Below are positions 1-11,031 of a DNA stretch of 64,000 nucleotides, piece by piece. This DNA comes from Serripes groenlandicus (Eukaryota; Mollusca; Bivalvia; Cardiida; Cardiidae). Each line of letters opens with the position of its first letter. Positions within the stretch are counted from its first letter, which is position 1. Location of the stretch: the NCBI GenBank assembly GCA_031761405.1, contig JASEVX010000036.1:992001-1056000 (forward strand), in the 5' to 3' direction. The notes under the pieces were generated by a model. It was given only the letters and a program-made list of their open reading frames with translations, made no database searches and was not told the DNA's origin. A program made the position numbers and the translations under genes.

Positions 1-261
1 AATAAGATTGACAATATTTTACTTTTCCATCCTCTACTAACACACAGAACTGTCCATTACCTTGTCTATGACACTCGATAGCTGGGTACGCAGTGACCAG
101 AGATGTTTACAGAGATATAATCCCGTCGGAACGTTGAATTTAATAATATTCAACCATTTTTGAATTATAATTAATTTAAAACGGTTAGTGATTACAGCCA
201 CAGATAAAACATAATAAAAATATTTCACTGTTAGAATAAACGAATTCTTTATTCCTTTCAG

Positions 262-3200
262 GACCGACGGTTTTTAACGGAATGTATCGCCAGGCGATAT
301 TACAGGCAACTTCTTTCTGCAGTCAGCTATCTCCACAAGCTTGGTTTCGCCCATCGTGACATCTGCTTACAGAACATTCTGGTATCCAACGACAATACTG
401 CCAAACTATGTGACTTTGGTCACGCTGTAACGTGCCACTGTGCGGACACGCTATGTGAGGACGAATCGGGTTCAATAGGCAAGTGTTTTTTCGTTCTCTC
501 CATTCTATTATTGTTTAACCCTTTCCCTCATACGACAATTCTGCAGCAGACGACTTTGAACGTATTTTGTCAACATTTTTAAAAAATCTCTTCAATTGAA
601 TGGATAACCTATGACAAAAAGTGGAAAACATTGTGGCAAAAGGAGAAATTGCACGTTCTGTGCAATTTCTTCTTTTGTCACTATGTTTTCAAAAAGCCGT
701 CTGCTGCAGAAGCGTCCGAAAGCGATTATATGAGAGAAAGGGTTAAAACATCGCAAAGAATCCGGACTTCGGGACATTGCGAGAAGAGAAGATCCAGATC
801 AGCTACCATTTGAGCCGTCCCGCGAGAAAACCAACAGTATGGCCTCTGCGTAATGTATCGACCCATATCAGCCTGCGCAGTCCGCGCAGACTGATCCGGG
901 CCGACACATTCCGTCTTAGGGGAAAATAGGTATAGAGTATTGATTCGTGTCACAGAAAATCAACAGGAGGCTAAAAGTGTCTTACCGGGTAAGCCTGCGC
1001 GGCATGCTTATGCTGATCTGGGTCGATAGTTTACGCAGAGACCACACTGTTGGCTCATCTTTAAAGTTATTGGTATGACCCGACCGGAGATCGAACCGTT
1101 GTCTCCCGCTCACAAAGCTGACTTTCGAACCCAAAATAGTGAAATGTGAAATAGTTATAAATGGTATCTTTTGACACTTACTGCTAGACGGTGCTCAACT
1201 TTTAACGAATTATTTAGTCTCACACAATATTTCAGTTCTAGCGAATGCCCTATTTGAAACTTATCACCTGCGTTTTTGCAGAGTTTACCAATTATTGACT
1301 ACCTCCACTGCTAAAAATAGTCATTGTGTCAAAAAATAACCCATGTGTTTTCCCCATATTGTATCCTTTCTTTTAGCTCACCTGAGCACCAAGTGCTCAA
1401 GGTGAGTTATTGTGATCGCCTTTTGTTCGTCAACATATTCTCCTCAGTAACCAGTGAGTCAATTGGGATGGAACTTCACAGAAAGCATCCTCTCAATGAC
1501 TTAATCAGAATTCCTTCAAGTTTTTGGGATCCATGCAGAATTCTGGTTTCCATGGCAACCAAACGAAAACAACTTTAAAATTCTCCTTCTTCCAAACTGG
1601 TCAACCGATTTTCAAACTTTGTTGTAGAAATGTTCCTTGGATGACCCCCTCAGATTCCTTTGAGCCATGTTGATTGGTGAAGAACATGGTCGCCATGGGG
1701 CGGGGTTATTTTGCCTTATAATGAAAACTTAAAAAAAAATCTCCTCCAAAAGTGTCAGGCCGATTTTAAAATAATTTTGTAGAAATGTTTCTATGGTGAC
1801 CCTCGATCAGATTCCTTCAATCCATGTTGATTTGGTCGAATACTATTGCCACCAGGGGGCGGGGCTGTTTGGAGATAGTATTTTTGCCAAATGGCAGTGG
1901 AGTGATACTGGCCCTCTTGGGCCTCTTGTTCAAGCTTACCTGACCACACAATGAGTTAATGTTGTAAACTGAGTGGTTGGCATGACAGACAAATCACATT
2001 GCATAAGTCAGGTGAGTGATCCAGGGCCATCATGGCCCTCTTGTTGTTGTACAAGTGATTAGTACCAGTACTTGTACTAGGCCAGCATTGATTTCGGACA
2101 ATCCTTCCGTTTACCAAAACTATTTCAAAATTATACTTTCAGTTATAAATCGAGGGCTTGGCGTGAAACCGTTGTTTAGGGGCAATTTTGACCCATTTGT
2201 AAACAATGCAAATTTAGGTGCCATTGCTCAGAACCAGCAATGGCACCTAAATATCCATTGTTTACCAAGTAAAATGATTTAACGCTTATAAAGACTTTAT
2301 GGCGAGGTGATTAACCTATACCAATTTAAGTTACAACCGTTTCACGCCAAGCCCTTTAAATATTGTTTATATTAATTTTGGCCTCGATACCCCCAAAGTC
2401 GTCTGCTGTAAATCATTATTATGTGGAAATAGGTTGAAATGGCTCATTTTATTTTACTCCAGGTTACCAAGCCCCGGAAATCCTCACCAAAGTTCCGTAT
2501 AAACCAAAGTTATCTGACATTTGGTCGGTTGGTGCCGTGTTGTTTTTAATGTGCACTGGGCGCTTGCCTTGGGGCTGTATTAGGAGTAACATAATCGAAA
2601 ATGCGTCTAAAAACATAAGATTTCCGGATAACAAACATCTTCCGTTGACAAAGGACATCAAAAATCTTCTTTGCGGTCAGCTGGCCTACGATCCATTGGC
2701 AAGGTAACTAATAAAGATGCTATTCAATCTCATAATCCTGATCATAATGTATACCGCCGTTATCATAACTTAACATGCTCCCACTTGCAGAAATGTTGAA
2801 GCATTTGCAGCTGAAAATAATATCTCCTTTGATAAACTCTGTCAAATACTTGTGTATTCATCAATTTAAATATCATTGCGGACATCTTTTCAAAGTCGTC
2901 TGTCGCAAATGTGTCGCATATGTGAAAGGGATAACAAATTCACTGTTAAACCAAACCAAAAATATTATCGACCCCGGCAATCGCTACAGCCTTTTTTTCT
3001 TCCCACATATGAAGCATCTGCAGAATTCGACTTTTTGAAAACATCTTGGCAAATCCATGAAAATCCATTGTACAATGAAAACATAAATTAATTATTTTAG
3101 TATACGTAGACAATTTAGAGCAATATCCCATTTTACTTCACTATTTTGCGTCTGCAGGTGTTTGGCGGATATGCGCAATCACAATTTAGATAAATAAGGT

Positions 3201-5093
3201 ATATGTGTATGTTTAGCTTGAGAAGACTGATCCAAATAAACGAAACGACGTCTGTATATTGCTACGTAGAAAATACTCATTTAGAGTAATATCCCATGTT
3301 ACTACACTATTTTGCGTCTGCAGGTGTTTGGCGGATATGCGCAATCACAATTTAGATAAAATAAGGTATATTTGTTTGTTAAGCTTGAGAAGACTGATTG
3401 CTACGTATAAAATTCTCATTTAGAGCAATATCCCATTTAACTACACTATTTTGCGTCTGCAGGTGTTTTGCGGATATGCGCAATCACAATTTAGATAAAT
3501 AAGTTATCTGTGTATGTTTAGCTTTAGAAGACGGATCCAAACAAACGAAACGACGTCGGTATATTGCTACGTAGAAAATACAAATTTAGAGCATCAACCC
3601 ATCTAACTACACTATTTTGCGTCTGCAGGTGTTTGGCAGATATGCGCAATCACAATTTAGATAAATAAGTTATACGTGTATGTTTAGCTTTAGAAGACTG
3701 ATCCAAACAAACGAAACGACGTCTGTATATTGCTACGTAGAAAATATTCATTTAGAGCATTAACCCATCTAACTACACTATTTTGCGCCTGCAGGTGTTT
3801 TTGCGGATATGCGCAATCACAATTTAGATAAATAAGGTATATGTGTATGTTTAGCTTTAGAAGACTGATCCAAACAAACGAAACGACGTATGTATATTGC
3901 TACGTAGAAAATACTCATTTAGAGTAATATCCCATTTTACTACACTATTTTGCGTCTGCAGGTGTTTGGCGGATTATGCGCAATCACAATTTAGATAAAT
4001 AAGGTATATGTGTATGTTTAGCTTTAGAAGACTGATCCAAACAAACGAAACGACCTCTGTATATTGCTTGACATATCGGTAGTTTCTCATTTTTCACATT
4101 TTTTATATATCTTTAAGCTCAAAAGATAACGTCTTGTTGTTTCCCAGTTTTTATACATTACATTTCTAAAAGTAAATACTTATATGAACCAGTGCATGAG
4201 AAAAGGTACTGGTTGGAATTTCTGCATATGTTCAGATCATATTGTCCACCTGCTCAGTCCTATTAGAACCTACTACATACATTGACAGAATCTTGGAATA
4301 ATCTTTGGTAAGTAATAAGTGAAGATCTTGACCAGACTGTGAGGATGCACATGTCTATCTGGATCTGTACCGTTCACAAAGGCCAACTTGTACGTGTTCC
4401 CATGCACGGGCGTCTATAAAATTAAAATGATAAATGGAATTATTTTATTCTAAAACCAGGTTGACCCAAGATACCACTCACAAAATTATGTAAACATGGG
4501 ACGGGCTAGGGGGGAAAATGGAGGGGGTACTATTATACATTGCTGACAATGTTTGAGTTTCAATTAAAAATGTATCTATGATGGTATTGCATGGAGACAG
4601 ACAGCGATGGCTTTGGTGAGACTGTAGGCTTAACAATTGTCCCACAAACAACAAATCTGCAACAGACGACATCTAATAATAACATATAATTAAACATTTG
4701 GAAATATCAATAAATATATTGTATTATTGAATTGAATTTAAAACATTGTGGCAAAATGAGACATTTTCGTCTACTGCAGAAACGTCAAGCGTCTGCAAAC
4801 TGGAAACCAATGAAACCGGTTATGGTCAAACGCGCTAATATAAATGAGGATTAGGATTATGATGATGATGATGATGATGAGCATGATGATGATTATGATG
4901 CTACTGCTGCCGATGATGATGTTACACATTTTTTTCGCCTTACAGATTCTCTTTGAAGCACGCAGAACACCATACGTGGTTCGTGACGACAGACAAGAAA
5001 CCCATGATTGGTAACTTCTATCTGACCAGACAACCCCAGAAAAGCAGTGCAGGGACGAAGGAAATTGATATGAAGAAGGAATTCGAGATCTAA
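262..5093 (+). CDS. TSSK-like protein kinase, 3' three exons (partial)
   Basis: Exons 262-478, 2463-2703 and 4946-5093 join with matching phases (1, then 2) into a 201-residue C-terminal part of a Ser/Thr kinase ending at TAA 5091-5093. Visible motifs, numbered from the first residue here: HRDICLQN at 31-38 (catalytic loop), DFG at 51-53, QAPE at 75-78, SDIWSVGAVLF from 90 (subdomain IX), GRLPW, NIRFP, then an ARFSLKHAEHHTWF end. The DIWS-GRLP-RFP spacing resembles TSSK/CAMK-group kinases. The Gly loop, VAIK lysine and alpha-C Glu are missing and must lie on exons upstream of the window. The lysine normally two residues after HRD is Cys35, so catalysis may be altered. Exon 1 uses a GC donor (ATAG then GCAAGT). 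AATAAA boxes at 5219 and 5332 could serve as poly(A) signals. Kinase fold is certain; subfamily is inferred. Confidence 0.85.
515..746. mobile_element. Foldback MITE, family B
   Basis: About 230 bp with imperfect terminal inverted repeats TTAACCCTTTCCCTCATA and TATGAGAGAAAGGGTTAA. Each is followed inward by a CTGCAGCAGACGACTTTGAA-type arm. The centre is an internal palindrome around GGAGAAATTGCAC and GTGCAATTTCTTC. No coding capacity; short open frames on it are shadows. This family recurs throughout the window, usually inside introns or between genes. Confidence 0.85.
811..1057. mobile_element. Foldback MITE, family A
   Basis: About 245 bp beginning TGAGCCGTCCCGCGAGAAAA and ending with the inverse GGCTCA. 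The two halves are near reverse complements: each contains CTCTGCGTAA, TCGACCCAGATCAGCC-like and CTGCGC blocks. There is no coding frame. It is the second abundant foldback family of this window. Confidence 0.85.
1374..2050 (+). mobile_element. Helentron/HINE-like non-autonomous element
   Basis: The left end TAGCTCACCTGAGCACC...TGCTCAAGGTGAGT forms a hairpin. The right end AGGTGAGTGATCC is followed by GGGCCATCATGGCCC, a second hairpin, and CTCTTGTT. The interior has about three degenerate repeats near 150 bp, each with CAGATTCCTTCAA...CCATGTTGATT and GCCA...GGGGCGGGG. A hairpin-ended element with an internal tandem core and no transposase matches Helentron-associated (HINE/pearl-type) elements of molluscs; the family assignment comes from memory. 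Confidence 0.6.
2153..2355. mobile_element. TIR MITE (AGGGCTTGGCGTGAAAC)
   Basis: Terminal inverted repeats AGGGCTTGGCGTGAAAC and GTTTCACGCCAAGCCCT bound a 203-bp element. Inside is a second palindrome, AATTTAGGTGCCATTGCT with AGCAATGGCACCTAAAT. No coding frame. No clear target-site duplication was found. Confidence 0.7.
3100..4067 (+). repeat. 166-bp satellite, six units
   Basis: The block TTTTGCGTCTGCAGGTG recurs at steps of 166, 139, 166, 166 and 167 bp (key TCTGCAGG at 3151, 3317, 3456, 3622, 3788 and 3955). The 139-bp step is a unit with an internal deletion. Every unit also has GCGGATATGCGCAATCACAA and CAAACAAACGAAACGACG. It lies in the second kinase intron. The period is close to nucleosome repeat length, and each unit carries a CTGCAG site. 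Confidence 0.95.
4194..4413. mobile_element. Foldback MITE, family C
   Basis: The ends TGAACCAGTGCATGAGAAAA and TTCCCATGCACGGGCG are imperfect inverted repeats. The body contains CCACCTGCTCAGTCCTA and GATCTTGACC blocks that reappear at about 10165-10205, 10850-11010, 11565-11700 and 48621-48862. No coding frame. Confidence 0.65.
4629..4815. mobile_element. Degenerate family B MITE
   Basis: Decayed relative of the TTAACCCTTTCCC family: CCCACAAACAACAAATCTGC and AACAGACGACAT on the left, AAAACATTGTGGCAAAATGA and CTACTGCAGAAACG on the right. A (GAT/ATG)n microsatellite follows at 4857-4921, just before the last kinase exon. Confidence 0.55.
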
Positions 5094-5169
5094 TTATTTA
5101 ACTAATGTTTTAATTGTTTTTGCATGCTGCTTCAAAGAGTTTTTGTTATAGTTGATTTCGAAACTTAAA

Positions 5170-5299
5170 TGCAATTGAGTGTTTATATGATGTATTAACT
5201 GAATTTGAGTGTTGCTATAATAAATTGACTGAATTTGAGTGTTGCTATGATGAAGTAATTGAATTTGAGTGTTACTATGATGAATTAAATGACTTTAAA
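5170..5299 (+). repeat. Minisatellite in kinase 3' region
   Basis: Four imperfect copies of a unit near 37 bp built on TTGAATTTGAGTGTTGCTAT, starting about 80 bp after the kinase stop codon and probably transcribed as 3' UTR. The same array lies at 17177-17306. Confidence 0.7.
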
Positions 5300-5404
5300 G
5301 TGCCACGATAACAAACACCTTCGCTTTGTTTAATAAATATAGATAGCTGAAATAACATATAATTATTATTTATTATTATTTTATTATTATTATTATTATT
5401 ATTA

Positions 5405-5470
5405 TTATCCCCCGCTTTTTCGAAGAAAAAAAGGGGGGTTATTAATTTCGGTTTGTCCGTCTGTCCGTCC

Positions 5471-5517
<47 letters not shown>

Positions 5518-6310
5518 ACACTTCGTTTCAGTGCAATAACTGCCACAAATGTGAACCTTTTTTTTTCAAACTTGGTAACAAGATTAAATGCCTTAAGGGC
5601 TAGGCCAAGTTCGATCATCACTTTCGGCGGACTTTATTTAGTGGAGTTATGGCCCCTTATTTAACACAAAATGTCGTTTCATGCTGTTTCCGTGCAATAA
5701 CTGCCACAAATGTGAATTTTTTTTTTCAAACTTGGTAACAAGGTTAAATGCCTTAAGGGCTAGGCCAAGTTCGATCGTCACTTTCGGCGGACTATATTTG
5801 GTGGAGTTATGGCCCCTTATTTAACAAAAAATGTCGTTTCTTGCTGTTTCCGTGCAATAACTGCCACAAATGTGAACCGTTTTTTTTTTCAAACTTGGTA
5901 ACAAGGTTAAATGCCTTAAAGGCTAGGCCAAGTTCGATCGTCACTTTCGGCGGACTTTATTCGGTGGAGTGATGGCCCTTTATTTAACAAATTATTGTTG
6001 TTTCTGTGCAATAACTGCCATAAATGTGAACCGGTTTTTTTCAAACTTTGTACCAAGGTTAAATGCGTTAAGGGCTAGGCCTAGTTCGATCGTCACTTTC
6101 GTTGGACTTTTTCCAGTGGAGTTTTAATCCCTTAATTAACAAAAAAAGTCGTTTCTTGCTGTTTCCGTGCAATAACTGCCACAAACTTGGTAACAATCTA
6201 GGCCAAGTTCGTTTAATTTACCCTGTAATACATGTTCAATAAAAAGACTACTGACATGTTTAAACCTAACCTCAACATTTTCCTACAATATTTCCTGCAA
6301 GCGGGGATAT
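5405..6310 (+). mobile_element. pearl/Helentron-like element with 160-bp core
   Basis: The left end ATTATCCCCCGCTTTTTCG is followed by AAGAAAAAAAGGGGG, making a hairpin. A (CTGT)n microsatellite (5457-5517) comes next. Then come about 4.2 tandem units keyed on GTGCAATAACTGCCACAAA at 5531, 5692, 5852, 6006 and 6167. The right end GCGGGGATAT is the inverse of the left ATCCCCCGC. Hairpin end, tetranucleotide microsatellite and a tandem core near 160 bp match the bivalve pearl family described from oysters, later grouped with Helentron-associated elements. It sits in TTA-rich flanks and has no coding capacity. Confidence 0.75.
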
Positions 6311-6359
6311 AAATTTCATGAATTTGCTTGTTATTATTATTATTATCATTATTATATTG

Positions 6360-6519
6360 ACCTTTTCCAACACCTTTTGATGTCTTTCTAGCAGACGACT
6401 TTTGAAAACATAATGACAAAAGGGGAAGTTTCTCAATAATTTTATTTTCACTTACAGATTTTGTTCGGATGTTTTCTATGTCGTCTCCTTTAGATTTGAT
6501 TTATGTGGGAAAGGGTTAA
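6360..6519. mobile_element. Degenerate family B MITE
   Basis: Contains CTAGCAGACGACTTTTGAAA and ends GTGGGAAAGGGTTAA, the inverse of the family B terminus. The internal part is decayed. Confidence 0.5.
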
Positions 6520-6696
6520 TGTTAACATAGACAACACCAGTCATTGTTCCTTATTCGGCCGCGCCTTACAAAAACCGACATTGGGAGACTTTTAAACCAT
6601 AGAATATCCAGATCAGCACTGGCTAATCAGGATATTCTCTGATCGCTATCTTGTCGCACACATGTTCTGGAAGCCTCTAAAGAACGCCTATGGCCA

Positions 6697-6779
6697 AGGT
6701 GATGATGATACTGATGCTGCTGCTGCTGATGATGATGATGACGACGACGACGCAAACGACAACGACGAGGATGATAATT

Positions 6780-6824
<45 letters not shown>

Positions 6825-6835
6825 GTGATGACACT
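6697..6835 (+). repeat. GAT/GAC trinucleotide microsatellite
   Basis: Long runs of GATGATGAT interspersed with GACGAC and CTGCTG. Overlapping open frames encode poly-Asp, poly-His, poly-Ile or poly-Met depending on the frame, which is the mark of a microsatellite rather than a gene. The duplicate lies at 18704-18842. Confidence 0.95.
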
Positions 6836-7274
6836 GATGGAGGTAATAGCAAAAGAACATATAATTTTAATGATCGTCTGCTTCAGCGTCAAAATGCGCC
6901 TGAAAGTGGGTCCTTGTTAATGACAAGCAATACTTCTGATAGATTCCACGGATTGTTAAAACGTTGTCTTGAAATATTAGAATCTTAATTCTGGGATAAA
7001 ATTAGAGTAATAATTTCACTTTCAAGTACAATAAACACATTAATATTGATCGCTTATGCTTCATTTTTTACTGGGTAGACATACCTAGTAATAAGCCAAG
7101 TTTTGTACATTTCAATGACTTTCAATTGACATTATTTTCAACATTTACTGCCAAAATAGTTTTTAACTATTTATGTCTTACTTTGTTGTCACTATTAGCA
7201 ATATTTGCAGAAGTTTCAATATTTTAAAATGTTGAACTTCATCTGGAGTTCAGCACCTTTAATATTCCTTCAAC

Positions 7275-7445
7275 ACTTTCCCACAAACAGATGCCTTTTG
7301 ACGCATCTGTTCGATTTCACGTTTTGCCACACTGTTTTCAACTTTATTCAAAGTAATACTCTCATGTATAAAACATGCTTCCATATTTAAATCCAGATGT
7401 TTTCAAAGTCATCTGCTGCAGATATGCTTGCTGTTTGTGGGGATG
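7275..7445. mobile_element. Degenerate family B MITE
   Basis: Contains TTTGCCACACTGTTTTCAAC in the centre and CAAAGTCATCTGCTGCAGAT on the right. The left end is decayed (CTTTCCCACAAACAGATGCC). 7446-7876 holds nothing I recognise apart from short random frames. Confidence 0.5.
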
Positions 7446-7876
7446 GAATAATTTCTAAAGCGGCCATTTCTATGTTGAAAGACAGGAACAGTGGGGCAAG
7501 AGTTCACACGAACAATTGTATAGCCATGAAACTAGTGTTCGAACGGTTACGATACACTAGGGGATCTGTGTTTAGCAACAAAGACATCGACCTATGGTGA
7601 TCCTAGAATTAATCCCATGAATCATTTAACTGAAAAGAATAATCGACTCCCGCCCGAATAACAACTTCATCAGTGTATTCACATTGGTTCACAGATTGAG
7701 TGTCATGCAAATGGTCCGAGTCGGATTCCCATGTATGACCAAGGTCTTGAAACAGATAAAAGGGAAGCAAACCGTATAGGCTTTCCGCTGAGACAATTTT
7801 CGGATGAATTCATACGACTGAAGTGGTCTCCCATTGGTCAATTATTATTTTGTTGAAAGTTGTATTTGTTTGTCAT

Positions 7877-8076
7877 ATTGGGGTTTTACGCCACTTTCAC
7901 TATTATTTCAGTTTAATCACGGCGACAGTTCACTACTTCATGATCCATGGGACTAGGCTAGAAAATGTGCCTTGCCCAACGGCACTCCACCATGACTGTC
8001 GTGCCGCTACTAGGGATCGAACAGGGTCCACCCGGTTTCAAATCCCCAACGCTAACCACTCGACCACGGCGGATTC
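7877..8076 (-). mobile_element. tRNA-derived SINE (family 2)
   Basis: Read on the minus strand, a tRNA-like head contains GTGGTCGAGTGGTTAGCG (A-box-like) and GTTCGATCCC (B-box-like). The body is followed by a tail GGCGTAAAACCCCAA. The related copy at 31341-31455 shares the AGACTAACC-type head and the TGCCTTGCC...CACTCCA body. The stems do not pair like a true tRNA. Confidence 0.65.
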
Positions 8077-9761
8077 CGTTGAAAGTTGTAACAATAAACC
8101 CCTAGGTATAGTCGTGTCGGATAACGAGCCAGTAGTACACTAGGTTAAAGCTTTAAATGGTTAGAATAATGAAGATAGTAATTTACTGAGTGACACACGC
8201 TCCAAATAAACTTAATTTATACATATAAAACACGCACACATATCATATATAATCTTCATTTCCAATATCAATTAAATGAAAAAGAACAGTTTGGAGATAC
8301 AATTAAGACTGATAGAAAAGAAAACAACAACAACAACAAACAAATCATATATATACATGCAGGTGTCACCACACCCGACCTGTTGTGAGGGAGGCTGCGC
8401 CACCGAGTAGTGGTGGGGGAATAAGCAGAATTATCTCCCGACAGAAATCCTAATCGAAACGAAAAGATAAGAGTTCAAGAGAGACATTCCCTTATGCAAG
8501 ACCCATACTTCAGTTACCATACTTGTGAATGTGAATATGCACACATGCATTCAGACGAATATACGCCTCCATAATGTGTACACATCCATACACATGTACA
8601 AACAATATATACGTGAACATGAAGAACAAACAAAAATAGATTTCAAGAAGTTCACATTGGTTGCGTAGCCAAGTTCTGTAACCTATCTCACGCATATACT
8701 CTTTCTGACACATCTGGATCAGATGGTTTTTGACAACATTGTGGCAAAAGATGAAAATTCTCATAATGAGCATTTTCTCCTTTCGCCACAAGGTTTTCAA
8801 CCTAATTCAATAATTTAAAATCATATATAGAGATTTTCCATATTTTCGCCTAGATGCGTAATGTAATTTCTTGATATTGTATAAAATGATTTAAAAAAAT
8901 AATTACTTATGAGGAAAAGGGTATACCTTAGTGCATTGTTCAATGAAATTGAGTCGTATTAAACTATTTACAAAATTACAATAATATATGTAACTCAAAG
9001 TGCTAATATTTCTTTCACTTTTCAATGTTATTTTATATATTATGCATGCCTGTGTGAAGATGTTTGAAAAAAAAGAAGGAAAACATTCTGGGAGAAGAGA
9101 TTGCTCATAATTAGCAATTATTCTTTTTCACGCAATAATATCATCTGTCAACAATCATTAAAACTTTTAGAACTGTTACTTGTCTTCTATCAGATGTTTA
9201 TAAAAAATGAAGAAAATATTATTGGAAAAGGAGAAATTATGAGCAATTTCTCCTTTGCACGCAATTATATTTTCTGTCAGATTTTCAGTCTGATTTTCAG
9301 TCTGATTTTCTGTCACATAATGTTTTTTACGTTTTTTTTTTTTTTTAAATTACAAATATCTTACTAAGTTGTTCAACACTGAAGATTTCCGAGTGAGAAT
9401 CGTGTATAAGATAATTCGGATTAAGATCCGGGGATACAAATTTACTTTATGAGGGTCATAAAACTTTGGATCGAATCGGGAACCTTTCCGAACTATCGCG
9501 AATACATTTAAAACCACGAAGTTACAAATATATCTTAAAAAAACCCAATCTGAATCTAAATATATTTTAATAGAATAAACATTACATTGTATATGAAGAA
9601 GTGTAGTATCCGAGACCGTTTGCACCTAAGAAATATCTATAATAATATTTGATATGCATCGATTTTTGTTCTTTGTTTATATGAAATTGACAACGTTTAT
9701 TCAACCTAAATATTGTGAAAACGTTTGCACCAAAGCGATAACGTCATTACCCGTGCATCCG
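8077..9761. other. AT-rich non-coding stretch
   Basis: No gene seen. Contains a family B relative at about 8690-8810 (CATTGTGGCAAAAGATGAAA). Two palindromic remnants of the same type lie near 9085-9160 and 9225-9270 (GGAGAAATT...AATTTCTCC). A run of AACAACAACAAC lies near 8325, and a poly-T run near 9332. The sequence is duplicated at 20084-21768. Confidence 0.6.
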
Positions 9762-9992
9762 TTAACCCTTTCCCTCATACGACAATTCTGCAGCAGACGA
9801 CTTTGAACGTATTTTGTCAAAACATAGAAAATCTCCATAATTGAATTGATAACCTATGACAAAAAGTGGAAAACATTGTGGCAAAAGGAGAAATTGCACG
9901 TTCTGTGCAATTTCTTCTTTTGTCACTATGTTTTCAAAAAGCCATCTGCTGCAGAGGCGTCAGAAAGCGTCTATATGAGGGAAAAGGGTTAA
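9762..9992. mobile_element. Foldback MITE, family B
   Basis: Close relative of the element at 515-746, with the same GTTAACCCTTTCCCTCATAC start, an internal GGAGAAATTGCACG hairpin, and a TATGAGGGAAAAGGGTTAA end. Confidence 0.85.
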
Positions 9993-10284
9993 ACGTTTCA
10001 CCAAGCCCTGCACCGTCAATCTCCATGTAATCAAGTCGAAGATGAATCTTCTGTCAACATGCTAGAACTGTAGCCCCACTAGTTCGAGACCCAATATACT
10101 TTAACAAGATCCCGGGGGGTACGGAGAGTCACTAAGACGGCGCGACTCATATTCGTTTCTACTATGAGCCCGTGCATGAGCAAAGGTACAAGTGGTCGGA
10201 AGCTACCTATCCCTACCGTTACAGACATACACCTATAATGGCGGCGCCTTCCGGAAATGGTTTAGCGATCAAACATTATATGCC

Positions 10285-10573
10285 GAGCCCCGGTAGCTCA
10301 GTCGGTAGCGACGCGGGCTGTCAATCCAGGGGTTGTGAGTTCGAATCCCGGCTCTGCCAACTTTCTTTCCGCGGATTGACAATGCGACATGCGTCATTCC
10401 TCTTCCACCAATGGGCTAAGTCTATGTGGAAAAGCAGCCAGTTGCTTGGGAAGATTGTTGTGTGGAGTACTGGTGTGAGAAAACCAGGAAATGCTTGAGT
10501 AGGTGAACTGGCCGCCGTGATATAACTGAGAAATTGTTAAAAACGGCGTTAAACCCCAATCAATCAAATCAAA
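10285..10573 (+). mobile_element. tRNA-derived SINE (family 1)
   Basis: Head GGTAGCTCAGTCGGTAGCG (A box) and GAGTTCGAATCCC (B box), then a conserved body (CCACCAATGGGCTAAG, GGAGTACTGGTGTG, GAACTGGCCGCCGTGATAT). The 3' end is GGCGTTAAACCCCAATCAAT plus an AATC tail. The head would mimic a tRNA gene, but the acceptor, anticodon and T stems do not pair, and the body and tail are those of a SINE. Other copies: 22292-22580, 29520-29782, 30441-30735, with 3' fragments at 32227-32402 and 37769-37920. Confidence 0.85.
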
Positions 10574-11031
10574 CATTTTATATATAGAGACAACCCTTTT
10601 GTGTAACACCCGGTTAGCCTTTCAAATACTGAATGTATTTTGATTCAGTATTTACGTATTGATTTAAAAAAATCAAGTTGTTATGCTCCACTGTAGAGTT
10701 TACGAAGATCAATTGTATAATAAATTGATAATTTAATATTTTTGCGAGATATATAAGGGGAGGCGACCAATCTAGTCGACATTGTTGATTCATGCCCGAC
10801 GTAATAATTTACTATAGTACGCCGGGTACCAGACTAGGGTACACGCTGGATCTACACTGTTCACATACTTACTTACACAAGCTTTATAGAAGATTCTGTC
10901 AACATTGTGTAGATTCTGATAAGACTGAACTGAGCTGCTGGACATGATTGTCCAAACATACACTGTTCAGAAATGACAACTTGTACCTTTTCTCGTGTAA
11001 TGCCTCATACAGTCATACGAGGTTAACCATT
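10574..11031. other. Non-coding stretch with the copy-specific 115 bp
   Basis: About 10598-10712 is present only in copy 1 and includes AATACTGAATGTATTTTG and TTCAGTATTTACGTATTG, a short inverted motif. From about 10850 the sequence is a rearranged family C MITE (CTACACTGTTCACATACTTA through CTTGTACCTTTTCTCGTG). Confidence 0.55.

Larger units (their letters stand above)
479..2462 (+). other. Kinase intron with GC-AG boundaries
   Basis: The only way to join HRD/DFG exon 262-478 to the APE exon starting at 2463 in frame is a donor reading ATAG|GCAAGT and an acceptor TTTTACTCCAG|GTTACC. This restores the reading SIG-YQAPE across the junction. GC donors with an AG|GCAAGT consensus are the known minor class spliced by the major spliceosome. 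The alternative GT two bases downstream (GCAA|GTGTTT) would give the wrong phase. The intron holds two MITEs, a tRNA-like fragment (1076-1140), a Helentron-like element and a TIR MITE. The same intron recurs at 12486-14469. Confidence 0.75.

Noticed and set aside
6662..6988. Asp-rich 108-codon frame (and overlapping His-, Ile- and Met-rich frames)
   Set aside because: All derive from one GAT/GAC microsatellite read in different frames and strands; no independent coding signal.
10285..10360. tRNA gene with A and B boxes
   Set aside because: Acceptor, anticodon and T stems do not pair, and the SINE body and AATC tail follow directly; the same head recurs with that body elsewhere.
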